A DNA stretch of 64,000 nucleotides from contig NZ_LGYA01000001.1 in assembly GCF_001273755.1 (NCBI RefSeq), positions 2,388,214-2,452,213 on the forward strand. The letters are read 5' to 3'. Origin of the DNA: Peribacillus butanolivorans. GTDB lineage: Bacteria; Bacillota; Bacilli; Bacillales; DSM-1321. How positions within the stretch are numbered: the stretch's first letter is position 1; each line of letters begins with the position of its first letter. A model generated the notes under the pieces. It had not been told where the DNA came from, searched no databases, and saw only the letters and a list, made by a program, of their open reading frames with translations. Positions 52,948-62,751 of the stretch are shown here, one piece after another. The translations under genes and the position numbers were made by a program.

Positions 52948-53517
52948 ATGAGCATGAAAAAATCCTTAATAGGAGTGTCTACAGCTGGATTCATAGTGCT
53001 TCAAATTTTACTCCCTACAATGACTGAAGCCTCAACGACCGTCAAATCCAATATCATCACTCATTATGTAAATGCAAGTGATCCTTACCCGGGTCATGTC
53101 ATAAAATACGGGGATCGAGGACCTGAAGTGAGGAAAGTACAGAACCAATTAAACAAGAACAACGTCCCAATATCAGTGGATGGCATTTTTGGTTCGATAA
53201 CGCTTAAGAAGGTCAAAGAATTTCAAATGCGAAGACATTTGAACACAGATGGGATAGTTGGACCGTCCACTTGGACTGCACTTTATCAAACCGAGTTTCC
53301 TTATCCAGGTCATGTTATTAAAATGGGAGATCGAGGTATGAATGTGACCAGAATTCAAGCGCGGCTTAATGACGCAGGGGGATCAATTAAAGTGGATGGT
53401 ATTTTCGGACTAAAAACTCAAGTCAAAGTAAAGGAATTTCAGAAAAAATTCGGATTACAAGTAGACGGAATTGTTGGTCCAGAAACCTGGGACATTCTCT
53501 TTAATTATCAAGAATAG
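52948..53517 (+). CDS. Secreted protein with two peptidoglycan-binding domains
   Basis: 189 residues from ATG 52948, the second of three in-frame ATGs, 8 bases after AGGAGG. Signal peptide about 1-29 (MKKSLIGVSTAGF...TEAS). Two PG_binding_1 repeats follow: GHVIKYGDRGPEVRKVQNQL...VDGIFGSITLKKVKEFQ...TDGIVGPSTWTAL and GHVIKMGDRGMNVTRIQARL...VDGIFGLKTQVKVKEFQ...VDGIVGPETWDIL. No catalytic domain is present. It would bind cell wall as a structural or regulatory protein; some relatives are spore-cortex associated. Confidence 0.92.
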   Translation: MSMKKSLIGVSTAGFIVLQILLPTMTEASTTVKSNIITHYVNASDPYPGHVIKYGDRGPEVRKVQNQLNKNNVPISVDGIFGSITLKKVKEFQMRRHLNTDGIVGPSTWTALYQTEFPYPGHVIKMGDRGMNVTRIQARLNDAGGSIKVDGIFGLKTQVKVKEFQKKFGLQVDGIVGPETWDILFNYQE

Positions 53518-53562
53518 GCATAGTGAATAAATAAGCCATCATGTGAATCAACTAAGACAAAT

Positions 53563-53599
53563 AGGTAAGGCTGTCGAGGGTTTCTCGACAGCCTTACCT
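53563..53599. terminator. 16-bp hairpin between convergent genes
   Basis: AGGTAAGGCTGTCGAG (53563-53578) pairs perfectly with 53584-53599 across GGTTT. It sits between the convergent wall-binding and nitrilase genes and can serve both. Confidence 0.75.
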
Positions 53600-53635
53600 T
53601 ACCATAACAATAGAGTCTATTTAACAAGTTGTACA

Positions 53636-54502
53636 TTATTTCAGCAGCATATAGGGCTCATACTTTGTATAAACATCTTTACGGCGCTTTCTATCCTTAA
53701 ATGTTGTTGCTGCACCACTTTTCCGATTCTCATAGAGTTCGTCAATATCCACTGTACCGGTAATTACTGTATGTTTATTACCTTCTGCTTCAGCTACTAC
53801 CCCATTGGCTAGCCAAGCTTTGTCACAAGGACTTAATATGCTTGCACGCCCATATCCATTAGGTAGGGGGTCTCCTGGTTCACCAACAGTAGGACAATGA
53901 ACAAAGTATACTTGGTTTTCAATCGCACGTGCATGAGCACAATGGCGTACTCTCCAAAAACCAGCCTCAGTAAAAGTGTATGATGGACAGAAAATAATGT
54001 CTGCTCCGTTTACACTTAGGATTCTTGATATTTCTGGTATCTCAGCTTCATAACACACAGCTATGCCAATCTTAACAGGACCTATAGAATACACTTCAAG
54101 TGTATTCCCTTCAGAGGTTTGCCAATTTGCTTCAGCAGGAAAGATATGGGTTTTTTTATGTTCAACATAAGATCCATCTTTATCAAAAATGTATGCAATA
54201 TTAAAGTACTCATCTTCACGACATTCAAGATGTGAGCCTGCAATGATAACCTGCTTTCTTTTTCTTGAAATCGAACTAAAAAGTTCTTTATATTGAGTGG
54301 TATATTCGTCGATCTTGATTAATGACGAAGCATTCTGATCCGGAAAAGTCGCTAATAACCCGATAGTTAACAGTTCAGGAAAAATAATATAATCTGAGTT
54401 TTCGGGAACTTGATTGATTAAGTCTTCTACTTGTTTCTGGAATTCATTAAACGATGCTACTTTTTCTACACGAAATTGACAAGCAGTTATTTGGACTTTC
54501 AC
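53636..54502 (-). CDS. Carbon-nitrogen hydrolase (nitrilase superfamily amidase)
   Basis: 288 residues. The catalytic triad is E43 (IIFPELLTIG), K117 (HKKTHIFPAE) and C150 (IGIAVCYEAEIPE). The family hydrolyses nitriles, amides or N-carbamoyl compounds. It is last in a leftward cluster with a Na+ symporter, an N-carbamoyl-type M20 hydrolase and an amidohydrolase, so an amide product of that pathway is a likely substrate (inference). ATG 54502 follows GGGAGGGG. Confidence 0.9.
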   Translation of the reverse strand: MKVQITACQFRVEKVASFNEFQKQVEDLINQVPENSDYIIFPELLTIGLLATFPDQNASSLIKIDEYTTQYKELFSSISRKRKQVIIAGSHLECREDEYFNIAYIFDKDGSYVEHKKTHIFPAEANWQTSEGNTLEVYSIGPVKIGIAVCYEAEIPEISRILSVNGADIIFCPSYTFTEAGFWRVRHCAHARAIENQVYFVHCPTVGEPGDPLPNGYGRASILSPCDKAWLANGVVAEAEGNKHTVITGTVDIDELYENRKSGAATTFKDRKRRKDVYTKYEPYMLLK

Positions 54503-54640
54503 AGAACCCCTCCCAATTTATTTCTTTTTGTAGCAATGATATAATCATTAATTTCATTTATACGCCCAAAGCCCTCCCTGGTCTAGTTAGCCATTCCAAC
54601 GAATAGTGAATGACATGACTGCTACAAACTAGAGTAGGAA

Positions 54641-56131
54641 TTAGGAAATATTACTTTTATTCATATTATTCATTTGCTTACCATGAATAGTGATATTTTT
54701 AGTTAGTCCACTTACAATAAACGTTACTATTATATTTATTAACAACGCTATAACACCTGTACTGATGTCATTAATTACGTGTGGTATATTCGGCAAAAAT
54801 GTAGCTATTTTCACACCTGAAATTGTCGCATATAAAACAATAAGCACTCCAGCAAATATCCCAGCTATTGCTCCATATTTATTAATTATATTGCTTTTTG
54901 GTAAACTGCAAAATAATGCAGGTGCTAATTGAGTAATTAAACTATATGACATGATATTCAAGATGGCTAGCGCTTCGCCACCTGTTACCGTTACGATTAA
55001 GGCAATGATTGAGATACCAATTATTATTAATCTTGAGACAATTAATTGTTGTTTCTCATTAGCTGCTGGAACTAAAACTTTGTAAAAACTATTTGTTAGC
55101 CCTACCGATGCAGCCATTAGCATAACGGAAGCCGGAACTAGAGCGGTCAATAAGCCTGCAGCTCCGATTAATCCGATTACCCATGGATCAAATGTTTGTA
55201 TCGCTAATCTTAAAAGCGAAAGATCTCCATCAGCCCCTTGCAAACCCGGGATTTCCATAATAGCTGCAAAACCTATGAAAAAGACAAAGAGCAATAACAA
55301 GGTGTATAGTGGTAAAGCAATTGCATTTTTACGAAGCGTTCTTTCTCCATTTGACGAAAGAACAACCATGAATGTTTGTGGTAATAAATAAAACCCTAAA
55401 GCATTTAACAAAACCGTGGAGATAAACCAGGATTGACTCAGCCCTTGATCAGCTAAGATTAGCATTTCAGGTTTAGCAGACTGAACCGTCTCAAACATTG
55501 GCTGAATTCCTCCAAAGTAATGGAACGGAATATAAATACCTAAAAATATTACAACTACCAATATCATAAAATCTTTAAGTATAGCGGTCCATGCTGAGCC
55601 ATGAATACCTGATATCATTACATAAGTTGTTACAACGATCGCACCTATTATACTAGCTGCAACTGGTGAAATTGCTCCGTAAGAAGCTTCTGAAACAATT
55701 ATCCCTAACCCTTTGAGTTGTATAACTATATAAGGTACAAGTGCCAAACTTCCCAAAACAGCCACTAACATCCCCATTGAACGACTGCTGTATTTTGATG
55801 CAAAATAATCTGGCTGAGAAATAATTGAATGTTGCTTTGAATATCTCCATATTTTGGGCACTAACCAATAAGATAGTACATAGGCTAAGAATATATATGC
55901 AGGAACGTAATAAGCCGCTGCTCCTTTTGAGTAAGCCCATCCACTTCCACCGAGAAACGTAAATGTTGTATAAATTTCACCTGCAATTAGTAGAAAAATA
56001 AAGAATGTACCGAAGCCCCTGCCGCCTACGGCAAATTGCTCCATATCCATATCCTTTCCTTTTCTTGCTTTTATCCCTAAATAAAGAGCTAGAACTAAGA
56101 AGATAGCAATAATAAATAATGAAATATTCAT
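54641..56131 (-). CDS. Sodium:solute symporter (SSS family)
   Basis: 496 residues, about 13 membrane helices. SSS signatures: GRGFGTFFIFLLIAGEIYTT, FTFLGGSGWAYSKGAAAYYV, LTALVPASVMLMAASVGLTN. It imports an organic solute with Na+. It overlaps by 4 bases the small DUF3311 gene upstream; this SSS/DUF3311 pairing is common. The solute is unknown; neighbours suggest a ureido or amide compound. Confidence 0.92.
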   Translation of the reverse strand: MNISLFIIAIFLVLALYLGIKARKGKDMDMEQFAVGGRGFGTFFIFLLIAGEIYTTFTFLGGSGWAYSKGAAAYYVPAYIFLAYVLSYWLVPKIWRYSKQHSIISQPDYFASKYSSRSMGMLVAVLGSLALVPYIVIQLKGLGIIVSEASYGAISPVAASIIGAIVVTTYVMISGIHGSAWTAILKDFMILVVVIFLGIYIPFHYFGGIQPMFETVQSAKPEMLILADQGLSQSWFISTVLLNALGFYLLPQTFMVVLSSNGERTLRKNAIALPLYTLLLLFVFFIGFAAIMEIPGLQGADGDLSLLRLAIQTFDPWVIGLIGAAGLLTALVPASVMLMAASVGLTNSFYKVLVPAANEKQQLIVSRLIIIGISIIALIVTVTGGEALAILNIMSYSLITQLAPALFCSLPKSNIINKYGAIAGIFAGVLIVLYATISGVKIATFLPNIPHVINDISTGVIALLINIIVTFIVSGLTKNITIHGKQMNNMNKSNIS

Positions 56132-56328
56132 TCTAGATCACTCCCTTTATTATCAGGATCGAACTTATATACAATCATTAAAATAACCGAAGCCATCACC
56201 ATCCAAAATGCAACCCAAAATAACAAAAAAGGCATTCCTAATATGTAAGGTTCTATTTTATTTGCATAGGGCAGAAAAACTAAAAACCCTATGAATGGTA
56301 CCCAGAGTAATAGCTTAATAGCATTCAA
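56128..56328 (-). CDS. DUF3311 small membrane protein, symporter partner
   Basis: 66 residues with two helices (LLLWVPFIGFLVFLPYANKI and LGMPFLLFWVAFWMVMASVI). DUF3311 proteins precede SSS symporter genes and are thought to assist them. Its stop overlaps the symporter ATG by 4 bases, indicating translational coupling. ATG 56328 lies behind GGGAGGG. Confidence 0.88.
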   Translation of the reverse strand: MNAIKLLLWVPFIGFLVFLPYANKIEPYILGMPFLLFWVAFWMVMASVILMIVYKFDPDNKGSDLE

Positions 56329-56517
56329 ATTATACCCTCCCTGTAATTCGTAGGTTCAATAGTTAATCTTTAGATTAAGTGAATCACCATCAGTAAGGAT
56401 TCTTTTATCCATTACTGATGGTATGATGGATAAACATTTAGTCACCCTTTTATGTTCTTAAATCCATACAAACAAATTACAAATCAATTCTATTTTAATT
56501 ATTCTTACTAAGAATTC

Positions 56518-57750
56518 TTATTTAGACTGTATGGCAAGTACAGTTTCTAAAATCACATTTACTCCTTTTTCACAATCTTCCCATGTGGTAAGCTCTTCTT
56601 CACAATGACTTTTACCGTTAATACTTGGGACAAAAACCATAGCAGTTGGAATGTAACTAGCTATGAACTGGGCGTCATGACCAGCTCCACTTACCATTCT
56701 TTTATATGAAAGACCTAATGAATTAGTAGATTGTTCTAACAAATCACAGATTGACTTATCGAACCAAACGGTATCCCGGTCCCATAATTTTGTTACTTGG
56801 ATTTCACATCCATCTTTTGAGCCTGGTGTTGTAAGTCCTTCAATTATTTCCTCTACCTGTCTAATAGTTTTTGGATCCTTATGTCTAGCTTCTAACGAGA
56901 AAATAACTTTATTTGGAATAACCGTATGAATATTAGGAAACACATTTACCCTTCCCATCGTAAAAACTAAATCGTCGTCAAGCATACCCAGTTTTTGACG
57001 AGCCTCTGTGATTAAGCTATTCGTAGTAAAGAAAGCATCTTTTCTCATATTCATAGGAGTGGTTCCGGCATGATCAGATTCCCCTGTTACTTCGATTTCA
57101 TAACAAACCATTCCAAGCACACATTCAACAACACCAATGGTTAGTGACTCACGTTCAAGAATAGGTCCTTGTTCAATATGCAACTCTAAAAATGCTGTGG
57201 CTTCTTTTAAACGAGACTCTACTTCACCTGCATACCCACTAGCATTTAATGCTTCTTCAAAAGTAGTTCCTTCACTATCTGTTTTTTGCAGCATAATAGA
57301 TTTTTCGAATTTTCCTGAAAGGATTCCCGATGACATCATAGAAGGTTCAAACCTGGCTCCTTCTTCATTAGTAAAATTAACAATCATAACCGGGATTTTG
57401 GGTTTGATATTATTTTCTACTAGGGTTCGCACAACTTCTAAACCAGCAACTACTCCTAAGATGCCATCAAACCGTCCACCCTTTTTTACTGTATCCATAT
57501 GTGAACCCATTACAATCGGCGGTTTGTCTTCAATTCCTGCTAAAGTTGCGTAAACATTCCCCAAATCATCAACTTTAATGGTCATTCCCAATTCTTCACA
57601 ACAAGAGCAAAAGTAATCACGAACTAAACGATCTTCTTCAGTCAGTGATAGGCGAGTGACTCCATTGTTTACTGTTCGTCCAAAATCCGCAAATTTTTCA
57701 AGCGTTTTACTTAGCCTTTCACCATTAATTAATAATTTTTGTTTTTTCAT
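56518..57750 (-). CDS. M20-family N-carbamoyl-amino-acid / allantoate amidohydrolase
   Basis: 410 residues. Metal ligands fit the HyuC/AllC group: H84 (MGSHMDTVKKGGRFDG), D95, E130 (NFTNEEGARF) and H191 (LELHIEQGPILE). GESDHAGTTPM is the dimer/catalytic lid motif. These enzymes release carbamate or ureido groups from N-carbamoyl amino acids or allantoate. ATG 57750 follows AAAGGGGATATG. Same direction as the symporter genes, with a 189-base gap. Confidence 0.92.
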   Translation of the reverse strand: MKKQKLLINGERLSKTLEKFADFGRTVNNGVTRLSLTEEDRLVRDYFCSCCEELGMTIKVDDLGNVYATLAGIEDKPPIVMGSHMDTVKKGGRFDGILGVVAGLEVVRTLVENNIKPKIPVMIVNFTNEEGARFEPSMMSSGILSGKFEKSIMLQKTDSEGTTFEEALNASGYAGEVESRLKEATAFLELHIEQGPILERESLTIGVVECVLGMVCYEIEVTGESDHAGTTPMNMRKDAFFTTNSLITEARQKLGMLDDDLVFTMGRVNVFPNIHTVIPNKVIFSLEARHKDPKTIRQVEEIIEGLTTPGSKDGCEIQVTKLWDRDTVWFDKSICDLLEQSTNSLGLSYKRMVSGAGHDAQFIASYIPTAMVFVPSINGKSHCEEELTTWEDCEKGVNVILETVLAIQSK

Positions 57751-57905
57751 AGAGCATATCCCCTTTCAAATAAACTGCTAAATTTCTTAAAGCGATTTTT
57801 TCGGCTTTTCACTTTTTTAAAAAATGTAAGCTCTTCGGGAAATCCTTGCAGTGAAAATACTACTCTTGCATTGAAAAAGTAATGTGAAGGACCCTCTACG
57901 ATAGA

Positions 57906-59520
57906 TTATATTTCCACTAATGATTCTCTATGATATAGAATCTCACCATCTATAATCGTTGATTCTACTTGTAAATCTTTAATATGAAGCGGGTTAACTT
58001 TTAAAATACTGTCAGTTAAAACCACGAAATCTGCCAACTTGCCTACCTCTATGCTGCCTTTAATATCTTCTTCAAAACTCGCATAGGCGCCATTCCAAGT
58101 GTATAGTTTAATGGCTTCCATTACGCTAATCGATTGAGCAACACCTATTTCAGAACCAAATTGGCTTCTTCTATTAACAGCAACGTGAATACCTAATAAA
58201 GGGTTATAATCAGTAACTGGAGCATCTGAACCACCTGCTGCAATGATGCCATTATCAATAAAATCACGAACAGCATACATGTGGTTGACTCGATTACCAT
58301 AGTGTTGGATATATATATCCCCGAATTCATAAGGAAATGGAGGGTTTGGGATAGGGATGAGTTCGAGATTTTTCATTCTCTCTTGTAAATCTGGCGATGA
58401 AATCCCCGCATGCTCAATTCTGTGGCGATGATCTTTGTGATTCCTCCAACGCCTTTTCTACACAATTTAAATACATTTCAATTGCTCTATCCCCTTGAGC
58501 ATGCACAGTGATTTGATAGCCTTTTTTATGTGCTTGACCTAAAACTTGATAGATTTCTTCTTCACTATAATAAAGAATGCCAAAATTGTCAGGGTCACTG
58601 GAGTATGTCTCACGAGTGGCAATCGTAGGACCAGTACTACTTCCATCTGTAAACAATTTAGCCGGTCCAATTTTGAATCTTTCGTCCCCAGTTCCGGTTA
58701 CTACACCTGCTTCTACCATTTTATTAACAAATTCATGAGAATTATTTAATGAACCAATCATTGCATATATACGAACACGAATATCCTTACTTTTAACAGC
58801 TTGTTGAAGTAAACGGAAACTCTCAGAACCATAAGCACCTGCTTCATGAATACTTGTTATGCCTGCTGCAACGAAATGCTCTGACGCAATTTTCACTGCT
58901 TTCATAAGTTCACTTTCTGTATAACTTGCAATTTCAGTCATTTTCATATTTGCTGTTTCAATTAATCTGCCTGTAAACCTTCCCGTCTTATCTTTTTCAA
59001 TAATCCCTCCCGTAGGATTCTCAGAGTTTTCATTAATTTTGGCAAGCTCTAACGCCTTGCTATTAACCACGCTTATATGACTGCATGTACGGGATACTAT
59101 AATTGGATGTTCGACTGAAATTGCATTCAACTCGGCTATTGTTGGATAACGCTTTTCTTTCACAACCGTTTCATTGAATCCCCAAGCACGTATCCATTCA
59201 CCCTTTGGAATGGTAGATGCTTTCTCCTTCAAATCATTTAACAAATCCTCTATAGATTTGATATGCTCATCTTTACAACTTACTGCCAACTGATTAACTC
59301 CGTATAAAATAAGGTGAATATGAGCATCAATAAATCCTGGAAGTAGTGTCTTTCCTTGCAAATCGATCACTTTCGTTTCTTCTCCGATAAAGTCCTTAAC
59401 TTCTCGATTTGAACCAACTGCTGAGACACGATTCCCTTTCACCGCTACCGCTTCGACTACTTTATTCTTTTGATCAACTGTAATAACTTCTCCGTTAATG
59501 AACACAATATCAGCTTGCAT
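57906..59520 (-). pseudogene. YtcJ-type amidohydrolase, split by one frameshift
   Basis: Begins ATG 59520 (AGGGG 7 bases upstream): MQADIVFINGEVITVDQKN, with the metal motif DAHIHLILYG and KLFTDGSSTGPT. The frame leaves the family near 58415 and stops. One base earlier or later it resumes HKDHRHRIEHAGISSPDLQE, then NPPFPYEFGDIYIQHYGNRV, IIAAGGSDAPVTDYNPLLGI and GSIEVGKLADFVVL to the stop at 57906. Restored length is about 538 residues, the Amidohydro_3 norm. A single lost base near 58418 accounts for it. The family hydrolyses amides or ureido rings with two metals; here the gene is inactive or the consensus is wrong. Confidence 0.88.
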
Positions 59521-59526
59521 AAACAC

Positions 59527-60030
59527 ACCCCTTATTGAACTTCGCTTTTAAAGAGACAGTATTTAAAACCTTACTTCTGATCTGTTAATTCCCTTTTTCA
59601 TAACCAAAATAATGCTGACTAGTATTCTCCCAATACTTACACTCGTCCTTTTAAGATACCTTCAAGGACCACATTTTTGAATATTCAGTTTTCAGTAGTT
59701 TCATTATATCTACTTTAGGAATTATATACATTAGACAAAAAGTTAAAAATTTCATCGATTTTTTATACTTTTCATATGATTATGTCTTATTCGCAAATTA
59801 TCCAGGGGTAAAATTTCCTATTTATCGAGGCGTATTAAAGGAGGATATAGAGAAAGCAAGCATTGATATGTACCTACATGTAACCTCTATTGAACAGGAA
59901 TATTCTAACTCGCAATACGAATTATAGAATTCAATTCACACATAACTAAATCTCCTGCATCATTTCCTTCTTATTAGAGTGGTATTCCTTTTTACTTTGA
60001 AATGTTTGAAGGAAGACTTTTTCTTACTAG
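59527..60030. other. Spacer with a coding shard
   Basis: On the + strand 59797-59928 is open and reads NYPGVKFPIYRGVLKEDIEK, ASIDMYLHVTSIEQEYSNSQ, YEL, stop, with no start. It looks like the C-terminus of a lost protein, family unknown. The rest is AT-rich, and leftwards it holds the promoter region of the amidohydrolase gene. Confidence 0.3.
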
Positions 60031-60074
60031 AAAAGGATAGATAAAGCCTATGAGATGGCTTAATCTATCCTTTT
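60031..60074 (-). terminator. Terminator of the Rossmann-protein gene
   Basis: AAAAGGATAGAT (60031-60042) pairs perfectly with ATCTATCCTTTT (60063-60074), with an inner AAGCC/GGCTT. It is correctly placed 26 bases after the stop at 60100. Confidence 0.8.
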
Positions 60075-60099
60075 AAATTTCTTCTTTTTATTTTACCTA

Positions 60100-60984
60100 T
60101 TAAATCTGTTGAAACCTCCCAATAAGCCCCATAGTCAAATACTGTTTATTTTCATTAAAGTCCCATGGCCAATATCTAAGGGATAGTTCACTTTTATCCA
60201 CTTTTTCCATAAAATCTTTTATTCCAATCAGGGCTGCACCATACCCTACATTAGAAGCTAAAGCAAAGATGGCATTAAGCCCTTTATTAAAAGTATCCAT
60301 ATACTCAGACTCTATCTTTAAAATATCAGACCATGTAATATAAAACCCATTTTCAACGCAACATTTAGAAATTGAGTGATGCAAAGTAAGTACAATTTGA
60401 TCTCTTAAGTCAAGAAAGCCATCCTTAATCTTTTCTAATTCTTCCTTCGCATATTGGTGCTCATATTCAGAAAGTGTATCTATTGCCCAATTATAAAATA
60501 ATTGGGTATAAATTGCGGATGTTGCAACGATATCAAAATGATTACTATAATCAGCGAAAACTCCATCCGCTATCTGACCTAACTGATTCTCAGTATCTTT
60601 CAGAAATCTTACAATATCATTGACTTTTTCCCCACGCTCTAGCAAAAAAGAAAGCTTATGTTCAAAATCTATTTTATTCAACCCTGTTACATCGAATTCA
60701 ATCAGTTTGATTTTATTACGAGTACTTTCTGAAAAATGCTTCGTACCTTTTTTCATACTTTCTATATCTATATCGAATAAATAAATGGAGTTACATTTAG
60801 TCGCAAGATGGTCAAGATCTAGATCATCGCAATTGCCTGCACCAAATATTGCTACGTTATCAACTAAACCTTTTTTCAAAAAAACAGCATCGAATAATCC
60901 TTTAACTTGTTCACGATGCCTTGTCCATCTAGTTCTTCTGAATTCATCTCGATTATGATTCATTTCTCTTTGAAAAGTATCCAA
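60100..60984 (-). CDS. Uncharacterised protein with methyltransferase-like Rossmann fold
   Basis: 294 residues from TTG 60984 (GGGAGCG upstream). Residues 43-80 (VAIFGAGNCDDLDLDHLATK, CNSIYLFDIDIESMKKG) have the motif I / acidic loop pattern of SAM-dependent methyltransferases, with NCDDLDL in place of GxGxG, then IKLIEFDVTGLNK. The C-terminal half is alpha-helical (ADYSNHFDIVATSAIYTQLF, LHHSISKCCVENGFYITWSD). I do not recognise a named family and assign no reaction. Single gene with its own terminator. Confidence 0.75.
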   Translation of the reverse strand: MDTFQREMNHNRDEFRRTRWTRHREQVKGLFDAVFLKKGLVDNVAIFGAGNCDDLDLDHLATKCNSIYLFDIDIESMKKGTKHFSESTRNKIKLIEFDVTGLNKIDFEHKLSFLLERGEKVNDIVRFLKDTENQLGQIADGVFADYSNHFDIVATSAIYTQLFYNWAIDTLSEYEHQYAKEELEKIKDGFLDLRDQIVLTLHHSISKCCVENGFYITWSDILKIESEYMDTFNKGLNAIFALASNVGYGAALIGIKDFMEKVDKSELSLRYWPWDFNENKQYLTMGLIGRFQQI

Positions 60985-61227
60985 GAAAATCGCTCCCTTT
61001 GAGGTCCTCTTTACTTAAATATTGTATCAAAATATTTCTATTATGTAGAGGGATTCAAATAGTTTCACAAAGCACAGAAAACAAAACTGCTAATATTCAG
61101 GAGGTCTCTCAAATTTCTTAGACTTTCAAGTTTATATATTCTAATATTTTTGGATCTTTATAAGCTACACAAATGTTAGAATAATATGGAAAATAATGAA
61201 ATTAGGTGTTAAAGAAAAGGGGGATTT

Positions 61228-61446
61228 ATGAGTAAATCTAAGAAGATTTTGCTAAGTTTACTCGGAATTTTTCTTATAATCTTGGCCGGTGCTGCAATAC
61301 TAATGATTTCGTTTACGCAAAGAATGAAAGCATTTGTCCATAAAATCATCGCGAAAGAGATAAAGAATCCTTTCATTAGCAAAAAACCTACCTCCTTTAA
61401 GGAAGTAGGCGTATTCAAATTCATTTTCAAAAAAGCTTCGAAATAG
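61228..61446 (+). CDS. Small single-helix membrane protein (72 residues)
   Basis: ATG 61228 follows AAAAGGGGG. One hydrophobic helix (about 6-29, KILLSLLGIFLIILAGAAIL) is followed by a basic tail. No family recognised. Its 3' third overlaps a strong leftward terminator at 61386-61410, so the tail codons may be fortuitous. Plausible but not certain. Confidence 0.5.
   Translation: MSKSKKILLSLLGIFLIILAGAAILMISFTQRMKAFVHKIIAKEIKNPFISKKPTSFKEVGVFKFIFKKASK
61381..61410 (-). terminator. Leftward terminator inside the small membrane ORF
   Basis: Leftwards CCTACTTCC-TTAA-AGGAGGTAGG forms a 9-10 bp stem followed by TTTTTTG. It lies 90 bases after the aminotransferase stop and is probably its terminator. 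A perfect 26-base palindrome (GTGTTAATCATTG/CAATGATTAACAC, 61453-61478) sits between. Confidence 0.7.
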
Positions 61447-61501
61447 CTTAGAGTGTTAATCATTGCAATGATTAACACAACTAACTAACAATCCTTCAGG
61501 A

Positions 61502-62707
61502 CTATCTTTGATAAACAGATGAGATAAGCTGTCCTAGTCTTCGAATTCCCTTGATTATTTCTTTCTCATTGGCATAACTGAACGAGAGCCGGAGAAACTC
61601 GATTCCATCCTTTTGATCCAAGAAAAAGTATTTCCCTGGAACATACGAAACACCATCAGCTAAAGCCTGTGATAATAAATGAGACGTATCAACACCTGGA
61701 ATCCTCACCCATACAAAGTAACCACCCTCTGGTACATACCAGGAAACGGATTCTGGAAGAAATTGTTCCAACGAACGGATTAACGCAGTACATTTAGTAC
61801 GATACACATCTTTTAGAAGGACGAGTCGTTTCTCAAGATCGGTGTTTTCTAAGTATACAGCCATTGTACTTTGAGCAAATGGATGGTCTAAATCTTTTTT
61901 AAACCACTCTAAAGCCTTAATGAATTCACTTTCTCCTGCTATCCATCCAATTCGCATTCCTGGCGCCACTACCTTGGATAATGAACCAACGTGAAGGACT
62001 CGTCCGCATTTATCAAAAGATTTTATTGGCAGCGGACTTTTATCGAAGGATAATTCTCCGTATGCATCATCTTCTAAAATGAGGAAATCAAACTCGATGG
62101 AAAGCTCCAATAAATGCTTCCGGCGCTCAGTTGTCATAGTCGTTCCAGTTGGATTTTGAAAGGATGGGATGGTATATAGAAAACGCGGGAGGGTGAGACC
62201 TGTACGTTTCCTTTCATCCAGCATTTCTTTTAATCGGTATGTTTGGAGTCCGTGTTCATCTATAGGTATACTAATAATTTGCTTTGTATAGTTTTGAAAA
62301 ATCTCTAAAGCCTCCATATAGGTGGGAGATTCCACCGCTGCGACCGCTTTATCATCAAGGAGAATGCGGGCAATAAGATCAATCGCCTGACAAGCTCCTG
62401 ATGTAATCAAAAGCTGTTCTTCCAAAACGCAAATTCCACGTTCTGCCAATCTTATCTGGAGTTGCTGCTTCAGTCTTGCAATACGTGGACTTCCGAGATA
62501 ATGGAGCGGCAAATCCTGCTCCTCATCAAGAAGTCTTGCTACTGCTCCCTTGAGCTCCTCAGCAGGAACGAGAGCAGGATCCGGATAGCCTGAACTCAAG
62601 CGAATACAACCATCTGGAAGATCTGGCATCCATGCACCGGGCGGATCATTCTTAAGTGCCACTTTAATGTTTTTAGAAAAAAAAGATTCAACATTCACTT
62701 TGACCAT
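61502..62707 (-). CDS. PLP-dependent aminotransferase, MocR-core / 2-aminoadipate type
   Basis: 401 residues, fold type I. The Schiff-base lysine is K245 (HVGSLSKVVAPGMRIGW), with D213-D214 and Y216 (LILEDDAYGELSF), the NPTGTTM loop and the C-terminal R in LRLSFSYANEKEI. It resembles the aminotransferase part of MocR regulators but has no HTH, so it is an enzyme, for example an alpha-aminoadipate or aromatic aminotransferase. ATG 62707 lies behind GGAAAGG. First or only gene before the 61390 terminator. Confidence 0.88.
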   Translation of the reverse strand: MVKVNVESFFSKNIKVALKNDPPGAWMPDLPDGCIRLSSGYPDPALVPAEELKGAVARLLDEEQDLPLHYLGSPRIARLKQQLQIRLAERGICVLEEQLLITSGACQAIDLIARILLDDKAVAAVESPTYMEALEIFQNYTKQIISIPIDEHGLQTYRLKEMLDERKRTGLTLPRFLYTIPSFQNPTGTTMTTERRKHLLELSIEFDFLILEDDAYGELSFDKSPLPIKSFDKCGRVLHVGSLSKVVAPGMRIGWIAGESEFIKALEWFKKDLDHPFAQSTMAVYLENTDLEKRLVLLKDVYRTKCTALIRSLEQFLPESVSWYVPEGGYFVWVRIPGVDTSHLLSQALADGVSYVPGKYFFLDQKDGIEFLRLSFSYANEKEIIKGIRRLGQLISSVYQR

Positions 62708-62751
62708 ACACCTTTCCGTAATATAAAGAAAGGCAGATCATCCGCCTTACT

